The notes: generated by a model from the sequence alone, not told the origin. Counted from the first letter of the stretch, positions 9,071 to 17,454 are shown. The stretch: DNA of 54,069 nucleotides from Acidobacteriota bacterium (GCA_005808475.1 SYLY01000145.1:1-54069); one strand, 5' to 3'. Made by a program: numbers and translations.

Positions 9071-9664
9071 CTACGAGGCCGGAAACGAAGCGTGGTTGCG
9101 AACCTGGCGCATCTGCCACAGATGGCGCCGGTCGTGCACGGTCTGAATCCAGAACGCCACGCCGAGCGGATACTTGATGAGCCGCGCGGCCGGCGACTGC
9201 ACTTTGATCCGCGCCAGATCCAGACCCTGGCAGGAGTGGAGCAAATCCTCCATCTTCGCGTGGGTGCGCTCCCAGTCTGGTTTCAACTCGTCCATCGAGC
9301 GGTGGGGAGCCGGCTGGAACGGCTTGGCCGCCCGGAAGCGTTTGGCCACGGGTGGCTGCAAGGTACGCAGGAACCAGCGCGACAGGAACCCGTAGGTATA
9401 CGGTCCGTCGTGGAGCATATTGGAGGAGCGGCCGCGCTGGATGGCCTCGGCGATGCCGGCGGCCATTTTGTCGTTGATGCGGTTCAGATGGTCGAGGCAT
9501 TGGGCGATCGACCAACCGCCGCTGGGCGGCCGCCAGTTGAGCTGGCTATCGCTCAGACCCCAGTACAGCCCTTCGGCTTCCTGGAGAATTACCTTTTCCT
9601 GATACAGGAGCCGTTCGAGCTCCGCGTTGAGGGTTCGGTCGTAGGACCGGCGGGGGATCGGCAT
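9071..9664 (-). CDS. DinB-like metal-binding four-helix protein
   Basis: The 197-residue protein has the DinB superfamily pattern: LNWRPPSGGWSIAQCLDHL near residue 42-60, including the first metal-ligand histidine, and HDRRHLWQMRQV near residue 173-184 with the second histidine pair. The helical bundle usually carries a nickel or zinc triad of histidines. Bacterial members include thiol S-transferases of the bacillithiol and mycothiol type and many stress-induced proteins without a known reaction. The gene is upstream of the secreted NTF2-like gene on the same strand. The function cannot be narrowed further. Confidence 0.85.
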   Translation of the reverse strand: MPIPRRSYDRTLNAELERLLYQEKVILQEAEGLYWGLSDSQLNWRPPSGGWSIAQCLDHLNRINDKMAAGIAEAIQRGRSSNMLHDGPYTYGFLSRWFLRTLQPPVAKRFRAAKPFQPAPHRSMDELKPDWERTHAKMEDLLHSCQGLDLARIKVQSPAARLIKYPLGVAFWIQTVHDRRHLWQMRQVRNHASFPAS

Positions 9665-9848
9665 GGGGGATTGTGGGGAAGATCCGCTATTTTACCAAAC
9701 GGCCTCAGGCCTATGCCGGGTATGCCGGGTGCGGGACTCGAGTACCGGTCCGAAGGGTTTAAGGTGTTCTCCCAATGTAATGAAAATAAATACTTAAGTG
9801 GCTACATCTGGAGAATTCACGGGTATCATGCTGGTAGGTGTATCGCTC

Positions 9849-10832
9849 ATGCAATGCTTGTTCTGCAACGAAAAGATCGGATTGATGCGTGCCGCGCACG
9901 ACCGTGAGTTCTGCTGCGACGATCACCGCCGCCGCGGGAAGGCCGCCCATTCGGCGCGCTCGATGCGCGATGACGAGGACAGTGGTTATTACGAGGCATG
10001 GCTGCCGGAAGCGAGCCTGACGCAGAAAAAGAAGGCCGGATTCAGTCCCGGCCTCGGGGTGGCGCTGGTGGTTCTGGCGGCGGGCGCGATTCTGTTCATG
10101 CCGCGCCGGGGCGACGAAGCCCGGCCGGGGAGGGGCGAACGCGCCGCGGCGGGATCCGGGTACACCGCGCCGGCGGCGGGTTTGCGCGATTCGGTGGCCA
10201 GGGCCTTTTCGGGTGGACGTTCTTCCGCCGTCCTGCGGCAGGACTTCAAGCTGGACCTCGGCAATTGGCAGTCGAATTGGTCGCCCAAGTTCGAGATGGC
10301 GTCGAGCGACTGGCAGCAGGTCGGAAAGGCGGTTCGCGTAGGTTCGTTGCGGCTGTGGAAGCCGACCACTCAGATGGCGAACTACAACGTGAACTTCGGC
10401 GCGCAGATCGACAACAAAGCGGTGAGTTGGGCGGTTCGCGCCGCCGACCACTCCAACTACTACGCGACCAAGCTGAGTCTGCAGGATCAAGGGCGGGGAG
10501 CGCCCAAGGCGGAGATCGTCCGTTACGCGATGGTGAACGGCAAGGCGGCCACCAAGATCGAAATGCCGATCCCGGTGACGCTCGAGCGCGGCAAACTCTA
10601 CGACATCGCCATGCGCGTCAGCGGCAACAAGTACGTGACCAGCATCGACGGACAGGTGGTGGCCTCATGGTCGGACGATCAGATGAAGCGCGGCGGCGTC
10701 GGCTTCTTCTCCGAACCCGGCGAACGCGCCACGTTGCACTACGTCAACGTCAACGAACGCGAGAGCTTCATGCAGCGTTTCCTCTCGTTCTCCTTCCTCG
10801 TCGGACCCTGGGACATGCCGGGCATCGAATAG
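9849..10832 (+). CDS. Zinc-ribbon, single-membrane-span protein with a LamG/DUF1080-like C-terminal domain
   Basis: I place the start at the ATG at 9849, after GGTAGGTG; in-frame ATGs at 9798 and 9828 are alternatives. The first 30 residues hold a zinc-knuckle-like arrangement (CLFC, then FCCDDH). A transmembrane helix follows near residues 65-82 (LGVALVVLAAGAILF). From about residue 125 the protein is a beta-sandwich like laminin-G or 3-keto-disaccharide hydrolase folds (LRQDFKLDLGNWQSNW, VSWAVRAADHSNYYATKL, GGVGFFSEPGERATLHYVNV). The predicted layout is a cytoplasmic zinc module and an external glycan-like-binding domain. Its role is unknown. It stands alone upstream of yicC. Confidence 0.75.
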   Translation: MQCLFCNEKIGLMRAAHDREFCCDDHRRRGKAAHSARSMRDDEDSGYYEAWLPEASLTQKKKAGFSPGLGVALVVLAAGAILFMPRRGDEARPGRGERAAAGSGYTAPAAGLRDSVARAFSGGRSSAVLRQDFKLDLGNWQSNWSPKFEMASSDWQQVGKAVRVGSLRLWKPTTQMANYNVNFGAQIDNKAVSWAVRAADHSNYYATKLSLQDQGRGAPKAEIVRYAMVNGKAATKIEMPIPVTLERGKLYDIAMRVSGNKYVTSIDGQVVASWSDDQMKRGGVGFFSEPGERATLHYVNVNERESFMQRFLSFSFLVGPWDMPGIE

Positions 10833-10836
10833 GTCT

Positions 10837-10842
10837 TACAAT
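10837..10842 (+). promoter_or_regulatory. Possible -10 element for yicC (TACAAT), leaderless geometry
   Basis: TACAAT lies exactly six bases before the TTG start of yicC, so transcription would begin at or next to the start codon. No convincing -35 hexamer is visible 17 bases upstream. The call rests on spacing shared with 26121-26126 and 21461-21466. Confidence 0.3.
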
Positions 10843-10848
10843 CAAGAC

Positions 10849-11745
10849 TTGCAACCCATCCGATCCATGACCGGATTCGCGCGGGTCCGGCGTGGCGCCT
10901 CTCTGGGCGAGATCACTCTCTCGCTCCGCGCCGTGAACCACCGCGCTCTCGACCTCCACTTCCATCTGCCGTCGGAACTGGAGCCGTACGAGAGCGCGCT
11001 GCGCAAGACGATCGCCGCCGAAGTAGCGCGCGGGCACATCGACGTGAGGGCGCAGTTGTCGCGCCAGCGCGGCGAGTCCGCCTCCGAGTTCAACGCTCCG
11101 CTGTTGACTGCGTGGCTGGCGGCGTTTCGCAAGGCGTCGGACGAGCACGGGTTGAAGGCGGAGCCCGATTTGAACGCCGCGTTCCGGCTGCCCGGAATGA
11201 TGGCGGAAGTTTCCGCCGTCGAGCCAGGTCCGGATGTGGAAGCCGAAGTGGTGGCGATCGCGCGCGAGGCGCTCGTCCGGTTCAACGAAGAGCGCACGCG
11301 CGAGGGCGCGGCCACGGTCGCCGTGCTGCGCGGCTATGCCCAGTCGATCGGCGCCAAGGCCGAACTGATCGACGCCATTCGCGGCGAGGTGGGCGCCTAT
11401 CTGCACCAGCGGCTGCGCGAACGGCTCGCCGAATTGCTGAGCGGCGCCGTCGTCGACCAGGCGAGGCTGGCGCAGGAAGCGGCGATGCTCGCCGATCGCG
11501 CCGAAATCGCCGAGGAGGTCACGCGGCTGAGGATTCACGCGCGGCAGTTGCTCGATCTGCTGCAAGCGGGCGGCGAGACCGGCAAGAAGCTCGAGTTCCT
11601 GTTGCAGGAAATGCAGCGCGAGGCCAACACGATCCTGTCCAAGGCGAGCGGCGCGGGCGAGCCGGGACGGCGCGTCACCGAGCTGGGGCTGGCGGTAAAA
11701 TCGGAAGTGGAGAAGCTTCGCGAGCAATCGCTCAATCTCGAATGA
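10849..11745 (+). CDS. yicC: YicC/YloC family endoribonuclease
   Basis: The 298-residue protein carries the family's N-terminal signature (IRSMTGFARV) and the C-terminal EEVTRLRIHARQLLDLL, GKKLEFLLQEMQREANTILSKA and LGLAVKSEVEKLREQ stretches, the last two being the most conserved part of YicC. I use the TTG at 10849 because it keeps the conserved IRSMTGF; the ATG at 10867 would cut into it. E. coli YicC and B. subtilis YloC are reported RNases affecting small-RNA and mRNA turnover. Adjacency to gmk and rpoZ is the usual arrangement in many phyla. Confidence 0.93.
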   Translation: MQPIRSMTGFARVRRGASLGEITLSLRAVNHRALDLHFHLPSELEPYESALRKTIAAEVARGHIDVRAQLSRQRGESASEFNAPLLTAWLAAFRKASDEHGLKAEPDLNAAFRLPGMMAEVSAVEPGPDVEAEVVAIAREALVRFNEERTREGAATVAVLRGYAQSIGAKAELIDAIRGEVGAYLHQRLRERLAELLSGAVVDQARLAQEAAMLADRAEIAEEVTRLRIHARQLLDLLQAGGETGKKLEFLLQEMQREANTILSKASGAGEPGRRVTELGLAVKSEVEKLREQSLNLE

Positions 11746-11752
11746 GTCCCGA

Positions 11753-12379
11753 ATGAGTTGTGTCTTTATCGTCTCCGCGCCGTCGGGCTCGGGAAAGTCC
11801 ACCATCGTCGGCCGCGCGCTGGCGGCCGATCCCCATCTGCTGTTCTCCATCTCTTACACGACGCGGGCGCCGCGCGGCAAGGAGAAAGAGGGCGAGAGCT
11901 ATCACTTCATCTCCCGAGCCGAATTCGAGGACCGAATCGCCAAGGACGAGTTCCTCGAGTGGGCGCGCGTATTCGACCACTACTACGGCACTCACCGCCA
12001 ATATTGGGACCGCGCCCGGGAATCGGGGCGCGACCTGATGCTCGACATCGACGTTCAAGGCGCGGCGCAATTGAAGCAGGGGATTCCGGAGGCGGTGTCG
12101 ATCTTCATTTTGGCGCCGTCCCGGCAAGTGCTCGAGCAGCGGTTGCGCGCCCGCGGAGAGGACGCCGAGGAGACGATCCAGCGGCGGCTACGGGGCGCGG
12201 CCGAGGAGATCGGCAACTACCGCAAATACGATTTTGTGCTGGTCAACAACCGCGTTGAGGAATCGGTGGGGCGCCTTCAGTCCATCATCGAGGCCGAGCG
12301 CATCCGGCGCGCGCGCATGGAGCCGGCGATGAAACCGATCCTGGAAAGTTTCGGCGTGCAGGACTCGTTGCCGGTATAA
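11753..12379 (+). CDS. gmk: Guanylate kinase
   Basis: The 208-residue enzyme shows a P-loop at residues 9-16 (APSGSGKS), the GMP-binding SYTTRAPRGKEKEGESYHFIS stretch near residue 33, and LDIDVQGAAQLKQ near residue 97. The length is typical. It phosphorylates GMP and dGMP to the diphosphates, feeding RNA, DNA and (p)ppGpp metabolism. It starts 7 bases after yicC and is followed 13 bases later by rpoZ, so the three form one unit. Nothing unusual was seen. Confidence 0.97.
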   Translation: MSCVFIVSAPSGSGKSTIVGRALAADPHLLFSISYTTRAPRGKEKEGESYHFISRAEFEDRIAKDEFLEWARVFDHYYGTHRQYWDRARESGRDLMLDIDVQGAAQLKQGIPEAVSIFILAPSRQVLEQRLRARGEDAEETIQRRLRGAAEEIGNYRKYDFVLVNNRVEESVGRLQSIIEAERIRRARMEPAMKPILESFGVQDSLPV

Positions 12380-12392
12380 TGAAAGCATCGCC

Positions 12393-12641
12393 ATGCCCGA
12401 TACGATCATCCGCAACATGAACTATGCGATTCCGGACGATCCGGAATTGAGCACGTACCGCTACATCATCGTGGCGGCCAAGCGTGCGCGTCAGTTGCAG
12501 GGCGGAGCCCGCTCGTTCCTGCCCACCACCTCGAAAAAGCCCACGATCATGGCGATGGAAGAAGTCCGCCGCGGCCTGATCAAATACACCGATCCGAATC
12601 AGCCGGCCATCGAGGAAGTGCCCGCCGCCGCGGCCGACTGA
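12393..12641 (+). CDS. rpoZ: RNA polymerase omega subunit
   Basis: The 82-residue protein has the omega core: YRYIIVAAKRARQLQ (the conserved AAKRARQL helix that latches the beta-prime C-terminus), then KPTIMAMEEVRRGLIKY. The Pro/Ala/Glu-rich tail is common in Acidobacteria and delta-proteobacteria. Its place between gmk and coaBC matches the widespread gmk-rpoZ-coaBC order. TATAAT at 12375-12380, overlapping the gmk stop, could add an internal promoter but lacks a recognisable -35. Confidence 0.92.
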   Translation: MPDTIIRNMNYAIPDDPELSTYRYIIVAAKRARQLQGGARSFLPTTSKKPTIMAMEEVRRGLIKYTDPNQPAIEEVPAAAAD

Positions 12642-12658
12642 GCCGCGCCGGGAGTCCG

Positions 12659-13873
12659 ATGAACATTGTCCTCGGCGTCGGCGGGGGAATCGCCGCATAC
12701 AAGGCGGCCGAGGTCGCGCGCGCTCTGATGGAAGAAGGCGCGGCCGTGCGGACGGTGATGACCGCCTCGGCGCGGGAGTTCGTGACTCCGCTTACCTTCG
12801 CCGCGCTGACCGGCCACAAAGTGATCACCTCGCTTTTCGGCGATGGCAGCCCCGGAGAAGTGCTGTCGAGTTCGGTGGAACACATCCGGGTGGCCCGCGA
12901 GAACGACGCGCTGCTGGTGGCTCCGGCCACCGCGGATCTGCTCGCCAAGTTCGCCCACGGGCTGGCGGACGATTTCCTGACGACGATGTATTTGGCGTTC
13001 ACCGGACCGGTGATTCTCGCTCCCGCGATGAACACGGAGATGTGGCGGCACCCGGCGGTGCAAGCCAATGTCGAGACGCTTCGCCGGCGCGGTAATCATA
13101 TAATCGAGCCCGATTCGGGTTCGCTCGCGTGTGGCGAGACCGGCGCCGGCCGGCTGCCCGATCCGCGCCACATCGCGGCCGAGACGTTGCGCGTGGCGTC
13201 GCCGGTGCGCGATCTCGAGGGCGAGGTGGTGCTCGTCACGGCGGGTCCGACGCAGGAGGCGATCGACCCGGTGCGGTTCATCTCCAACCGGTCGAGCGGG
13301 AAGATGGGCTACGCGATCGCCGAAGCAGCCGCCGTCCGGGGCGCGCGGGTGATGCTCGTGTCCGGACCGGTGAGTTTGGCTCCGCCGCCCGGAGTGGATC
13401 TGGTCCGCGTGGAAACCGCGAGCCAGATGAGGAAGGCCGTGCTCGACCGCCTCGAGACCGCCACGATCGTGATCAAAGCGGCAGCCGTGGCCGACTACAC
13501 GGTGGAGAATCCGCCGAGCCAGAAGATGAAGAAGACCGCCGCGCGCATGTCCGTCGACCTCTCGCCAACGCCCGATATTCTGGCCGAAGTGGGCCGGGTG
13601 AAGGGCGGCCGCCTGTTGATCGGTTTCGCGGCGGAAACCCAGAACCCGGTAGCGGAGGCGCGCCGCAAAATGGAGACCAAGAACTGCGACATGGTGGTCG
13701 CCAACCTCGTCGGCCAGGAAGGCACGGGATTCGGATCGAACGAAAACGAAGTCACGCTGGTGCCGCGGGAGGGGAGCCCGGTGGTGCTGCCGCGCGCCTC
13801 CAAGCGCGAGATCGCCAACGGCATTCTCGATCACCTGTCCTGGCTCCGCCTGTCGCGGAACGCTGCAAGATGA
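12659..13873 (+). CDS. coaBC: Bifunctional phosphopantothenoylcysteine decarboxylase/phosphopantothenate-cysteine ligase
   Basis: The 404-residue Dfp protein has both domains. The N-terminal flavin-dependent CoaC half (about 1-180) shows GVGGGIAAYKAAEVAR, the APATADLLAKFAHGLADDFL stretch, PAMNTEMWRHPA and the substrate-flap LACGETGAGRLP. The C-terminal CoaB half (about 185-404) shows VTAGPTQEAIDPVRFISNRSSG, KAAAVADY and GFAAETQN. Together they make phosphopantetheine from phosphopantothenate, cysteine and CTP in coenzyme A synthesis. Its stop overlaps the start of the uracil-DNA glycosylase gene (ATGA), indicating translational coupling. Confidence 0.96.
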   Translation: MNIVLGVGGGIAAYKAAEVARALMEEGAAVRTVMTASAREFVTPLTFAALTGHKVITSLFGDGSPGEVLSSSVEHIRVARENDALLVAPATADLLAKFAHGLADDFLTTMYLAFTGPVILAPAMNTEMWRHPAVQANVETLRRRGNHIIEPDSGSLACGETGAGRLPDPRHIAAETLRVASPVRDLEGEVVLVTAGPTQEAIDPVRFISNRSSGKMGYAIAEAAAVRGARVMLVSGPVSLAPPPGVDLVRVETASQMRKAVLDRLETATIVIKAAAVADYTVENPPSQKMKKTAARMSVDLSPTPDILAEVGRVKGGRLLIGFAAETQNPVAEARRKMETKNCDMVVANLVGQEGTGFGSNENEVTLVPREGSPVVLPRASKREIANGILDHLSWLRLSRNAAR

Positions 13874-14688
13874 CGCCCGAGGAAATCAAGCGGTATCTCG
13901 AGTTCTATCGCGATCTGGGAATCAAGGATCTCCGGATGCATCCACCCGCTCCGCCTCCGCCCGCGACCGCTGCGAAACCAGTCGCGCCAGCGCCCGAGCC
14001 GGCGCCGTTTTCCGAACGGACGCCGGCTATGCCTCCGGCGCCGCCCGCGGATTTGTCCGAGTCGCCACTGCCGCCTCCGGTGATGGCTCCCGCGATTCTT
14101 CCGATGCAGCCTGAAAACGACACGATGGAGCGCATCCGCGCCGACATCGGCGACTGCAAGCGGTGCCGGCTGTGCCAGGATCGCAACAAGATCGTGTTCG
14201 GCGCCGGCAACGAGAAGGCGCCGCTGGTGTTCGTGGGCGAGGGTCCCGGCGCCGATGAGGATGCATCCGGGCTGCCGTTCGTCGGGCGCGCGGGTCAGCT
14301 TCTCACGCAGATGATCGAGGGAACCTCCCAGAAGGAAGGCATTCCGCTGCTGCGCGAGCAAGTCTACATCTGCAACGTGGTCAAGTGCCGGCCGCCCGAG
14401 AATCGGACGCCGCTGCCTGACGAGATGGAAGTCTGCGGCCAGTTCCTGTTCCGCCAACTGATGGCGCTCCAGCCCAAGGCGATCTGCTGTCTCGGCTCCA
14501 CCGCGTCCAAGGCGCTGCTCGGATCCAAGGACGGAGTCATGAAACTGCGCGGCAAGTGGGCCAAGTGGCGGGACATCCCGGTGATGGTGACCTACCATCC
14601 TTCCTACCTTCTCCGCCCCTACAATCAGAACGCCAAGCGCGAGGCGTGGGATGACCTGAAGAAGGTGCTGCACTTCGTCTATGATTGA
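13870..14688 (+). CDS. Family 4 (iron-sulfur) uracil-DNA glycosylase
   Basis: I choose the ATG at 13870, which overlaps the coaBC stop; upstream in-frame sequence lies inside coaBC. The 272-residue protein has a Pro/Ala-rich low-complexity segment (about residues 20-75), then the UDG domain with DCKRCRLCQ (two cluster cysteines), a GEGPGADED motif A, NVVKCRPPENRTP, two further candidate cluster cysteines (EVCGQFL and ICCLG regions), and the HPSYLLRP motif. Family 4 enzymes remove uracil from DNA and carry a [4Fe-4S] cluster. Members of this type were first described from thermophiles but are widespread. It overlaps tmk by 8 bases, so uracil repair and dTTP supply are translated together. Confidence 0.92.
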   Translation: MTPEEIKRYLEFYRDLGIKDLRMHPPAPPPPATAAKPVAPAPEPAPFSERTPAMPPAPPADLSESPLPPPVMAPAILPMQPENDTMERIRADIGDCKRCRLCQDRNKIVFGAGNEKAPLVFVGEGPGADEDASGLPFVGRAGQLLTQMIEGTSQKEGIPLLREQVYICNVVKCRPPENRTPLPDEMEVCGQFLFRQLMALQPKAICCLGSTASKALLGSKDGVMKLRGKWAKWRDIPVMVTYHPSYLLRPYNQNAKREAWDDLKKVLHFVYD

Positions 14689-15331
14689 TCGCGGACACGG
14701 GTTGTTCGTCACGTTGGAGGGCGCGGATGGCGGCGGAAAGACGACGCAGCTCCGGCGATTGGCGACACGGCTGCGCGCGGCCGGAGCGGATGTGCTCGAA
14801 ACCGTCGAACCTGGTGGAACGCCGATCGGCAGGAAGATCCGCGAGATCCTGCTCGACAAGTCGAACGCGGAGATGGACCGCCACACGGAACTGCTCCTCT
14901 ACTTCGCGGCCCGCGCGCAAAACGTGCATGAATGGATCCTGCCGCACCTGGCGCGCGGCGGCGTCGTGCTCTGCGACCGCTTCACCGACTCGACGCTCGC
15001 CTACCAGGGCGGCGGCCGCGGTTTCGGCGAGGAAACGGTGCTGGCGCTGCACCGGATCGCGTGTGGCACGCTACAGCCGGACGTCACCGTGTATCTCGAT
15101 ATCGACGCCGAGACGGGCCTGAACCGCGCGCGGACAGGGCGGGGAAATCTCGACCGAATGGACGCCCAGTCGCTCGAATTCCACCGGTCGGTGCGCGCCG
15201 CCTATCTACGCCTGGCCGAAGCCGAGCCGGAACGTATCGTGACGATCGACGCGTCGCCGGGGGCCAACGAAGTGGAACTCGCCGTTTGGGCGGCCGTGGC
15301 GCCGCGGTGGGAGCGGACCCTTGTTCGATAA
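14681..15331 (+). CDS. tmk: Thymidylate kinase
   Basis: The 216-residue enzyme has the P-loop EGADGGGKTTQ (about residues 14-24), the TMP-binding EPGGTPIGRKIREILL stretch near 46, the DRFTDSTLAYQGGGRG region near 98 that contains the DR(F/Y) motif, and a lid region RARTGRGNLDRMD. It converts dTMP to dTDP. It overlaps the preceding glycosylase gene by 8 bases and the following holB by 11 bases. tmk-holB is a common pair in many bacteria. Confidence 0.95.
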   Translation: MIDRGHGLFVTLEGADGGGKTTQLRRLATRLRAAGADVLETVEPGGTPIGRKIREILLDKSNAEMDRHTELLLYFAARAQNVHEWILPHLARGGVVLCDRFTDSTLAYQGGGRGFGEETVLALHRIACGTLQPDVTVYLDIDAETGLNRARTGRGNLDRMDAQSLEFHRSVRAAYLRLAEAEPERIVTIDASPGANEVELAVWAAVAPRWERTLVR

Positions 15332-16355
15332 TTTCCACGGCAATCGCGCCGCGTGCGAAACGCTGTCCGCCATGATCGAGCGCAAGCGGATCCCCCAGAC
15401 GATCCTGCTCGACGGACCGGAAGGCGTCGGCAAGGCGACGCTCGCCCGCCGGTTCGCCGCTCGCATGATGGGTGGAGCGGAGAAGATCGAGCACGACGAT
15501 CTGAGCCTCGAGCACAACCGGACGCTGCTGGCCGACCGCGAGAAGCTGGTGGCCGAGAAACGCGGAGACGACCCGTTCCTGCTGGCCTCGCATCCCGATT
15601 TCGTGACGTTCGCGCCGGACGGCCCCTTGCGGCAGATCTCGATCCAGCAGATGCGGCTTCTCAAGGAGCGAGCCCAGTTCGGACCATTGCGCGGCGAGTG
15701 GCGCGTGTTCCTCATCGACGGCATCGACCGGGCCAACGAGCAGGCGGCCAATTCCCTGTTGAAGACGCTCGAAGAGCCTCCGCCGTACATGATCCTTTTC
15801 CTGACGGCGGAGAATCCGTACGATCTGCTGCCGACGATCCGCTCTCGATCGGTGCCCTTGCGCCTGGCGCCGCTGTCGCTCGAGGAGATGGAAGCGTTCG
15901 GCCGCGAGCGAGGGCTCGGCGACTTGGAGCGGCGTGTGGCGCTGGCGGCGGGGAGTCCGGGTTTGGCGGCGTCGATCGATCTGGCGGCATACGACCGCCG
16001 CCGTGATGCGATGCGCGCGTTGATCGAATCCGCGCTGGGAGTCAAGCCGTTCGGCGCCTGGGCCGCGCATTCGGAGAAGCTGGCGGCGGCGCGGAGCGAG
16101 AAGCTCGAGCCGTACCTCAAGGTGCTGTATCTACTGCTCGAGGATCTGCTCCACTTGCGCGAGGGCTGCGAATCGATTCGCAATATCGATATCCGGCAGC
16201 CGTTGGCGCAACTGGCCGGGCGCACGACGTTTCCGTGGCTGCGCGAGGCGGTTCGGGGGACGGACGAACTGGTGTCGAACCTGCGGCGGAATATCCACAA
16301 GAACATGGCGCTCGACGCGATGGTGCTCGAGCTGCGGGAGACGGCGAGCGGCTAG
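15321..16355 (+). CDS. holB: DNA polymerase III delta-prime subunit
   Basis: The 344-residue protein starts with TTG at 15321, overlapping tmk. It has the AAA+ clamp-loader order: QTILLDGPEGVGKATLARRFAARM (Walker A, about residues 26-49), ISIQQMRLLKERAQFGPLRGEWRVFLIDGIDRANEQAANSLLKTLEEPP in pieces near 108-155 (Walker B and sensor 1 region), and RSRSVPLRLAPLSLEEM (SRC-like motif region). No zinc-binding cysteines are present, as in some delta-prime families. It forms part of the clamp loader that places the sliding clamp on DNA. Its stop shares CTAG with the convergent remnant at 16352. Confidence 0.9.
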   Translation: MFDNFHGNRAACETLSAMIERKRIPQTILLDGPEGVGKATLARRFAARMMGGAEKIEHDDLSLEHNRTLLADREKLVAEKRGDDPFLLASHPDFVTFAPDGPLRQISIQQMRLLKERAQFGPLRGEWRVFLIDGIDRANEQAANSLLKTLEEPPPYMILFLTAENPYDLLPTIRSRSVPLRLAPLSLEEMEAFGRERGLGDLERRVALAAGSPGLAASIDLAAYDRRRDAMRALIESALGVKPFGAWAAHSEKLAAARSEKLEPYLKVLYLLLEDLLHLREGCESIRNIDIRQPLAQLAGRTTFPWLREAVRGTDELVSNLRRNIHKNMALDAMVLELRETASG

Positions 16356-16960
16356 CTCGGTCCGGTCTTCACCTCGTTGTCTAGCGACTGGATCGCGGCC
16401 GCGAGCGCGTCTGGTCCCATCGCGTTCATCAAATAGGTCGCGAGGATCCGGAGCTTGACGCCGTCCGCGGCTTCCATCTTGCTCAGTTCGGCCAGGGATT
16501 CCGCCAGCCGCCGCTGGTCTTCCTCCGAAAGGTTTTGCATCAAGACCAAACAATAGGCGGGTAGAGCGATGCGGGCCTTTTGATAGGACAGCCCGGAGAC
16601 CAGACGTTCGATCTCGCTGGCGCGGCCCGTGGCGCGCCTCCGAATCGACGGTCCGATCCACGGCTTCAAGAATCACTTGGAGGAAGCTGACGGGCCCGAT
16701 TCCCAGATCCTGGTCTCCTACCCTCACCGTGAATACTTGGGTTCGAAAGAGCGCGAGCGCGCCGACGCCGGCGGTCAGGACCCGCGTCCACTACAAGGCG
16801 GCTCCGGTCTTCCCGAATTCGAGACCGAATGCGTCGAGGGCATGCAGTGCCAGGCAGCCACGCTCCCGAGAAGCGCCCTCCGGGGCGAATCTCTGTAGCG
16901 CGACACCAGTTCGCCCAACGCGACCAGGCCGCCGAGGAGTCCAGCCGCCGCGAAGTCCAT
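16352..16960 (-). pseudogene. Decayed gene, probable small membrane-associated protein, two frame changes and one stop
   Basis: Reading the minus strand from the ATG at 16960, coding-like sequence moves between frames. Frame one gives MDFAAAGLLGGLVALGELV. A second frame continues as ALQRFAPEGASRERGCLAL and LDAFGLEFGKTGAAL, hits a TAG at 16793-16791, and goes on as WTRVLTAGVGALALF, VRVGDQDLGIGPVSFLQVIL. A third frame holds the last 100 or so residues (SEIERLVSGLSYQKARIAL, LSEEDQRRLAESLAELSKM, LRILATYLMNAMGPDALAAA) to the stop at 16352. The last piece could survive as a 105-residue protein from an ATG at 16669. I recognise no family. Sequencing error is possible but would need three separate events. 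Confidence 0.55.
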
Positions 16961-16967
16961 CGCCGAA

Positions 16968-17312
16968 TCAGAACTGTGGGCCGACGGCGCGCACACCGGA
17001 CGCGGTCAAAATGACCGTGTCGCGGTCGGTTTCTTTCCTGGCGACCAAGGTTGTCGTGAAGGCGTCGAGGGAAACACCCGAATTGGCGAGCAGCGCCGGC
17101 ATGTTCAGTTGGAAACCGGGCGCCGCGGCAAGAGCTCGGAGCATTCCCATCATCGCCGGTTCGTGCGACGGGGCGCCACCAAGGACTCCGTGCCTATCAC
17201 CGCCGGCAATTATGTTCGCTTTGCGCGCCGGAAGTTCAGCTCGCTTCGACTCCGCCAGCCTCATCGCCTCCAGGAACGGCGAAAAGCTGCTCGGGTTGAA
17301 CTTGACATTCAT
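16968..17312 (-). CDS. Hypothetical protein, 114 residues
   Basis: The start is the ATG at 17312, preceded by a GGAG-containing stretch; the frame is open further upstream but without coding character. The sequence starts MNVKFNPSSFSPFLEAMRLA. It has alternating helix and Gly/Ala-rich loops (ANIIAGGDRHGVLGGAP, MMGMLRALAAAPGFQLNMPALLANSGVSLDAF) and ends in a strand-rich TVILTASGVRAVG. No family is recognised. It lies 7 bases before the decayed gene on the same strand, so the two probably formed an operon, and it is divergent from the TonB receptor gene. It may itself be a leftover of a larger locus. Confidence 0.5.
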   Translation of the reverse strand: MNVKFNPSSFSPFLEAMRLAESKRAELPARKANIIAGGDRHGVLGGAPSHEPAMMGMLRALAAAPGFQLNMPALLANSGVSLDAFTTTLVARKETDRDTVILTASGVRAVGPQF

Positions 17313-17454
17313 GAGGACTCCGACCTCGAGTATAACTCCGCCCGTGAACGACCGCATCGCAAGACCGGCTGTGCTCTTCCTTGCATGATAAACCGAGGCA
17401 GTCAATTGTGGCCCTGTCCCTGGCGCCACCCGAACCATCGAAAGGACCCTTCTC
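17313..17454. promoter_or_regulatory. Divergent intergenic region upstream of the TonB receptor
   Basis: This 142-base gap separates the minus-strand small gene from the receptor and must hold signals for both. AAAGGA at 17441-17446 is the receptor's ribosome-binding site. A TATACT-like sequence (minus strand, about 17328-17333) may serve the small gene. No operator-like repeat was seen. Confidence 0.4.

Noticed and set aside
9713..9731. Tandem ATGCCGGGT repeat upstream of the zinc-ribbon gene
   Set aside because: Only two short copies, not near a clear promoter; likely chance.
12375..12380. Perfect TATAAT overlapping the gmk stop, as a promoter for rpoZ-coaBC
   Set aside because: No -35-like hexamer at 16-18 bases, and the sequence is partly forced by the stop codon context. 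It remains possible but is not strong enough to list.
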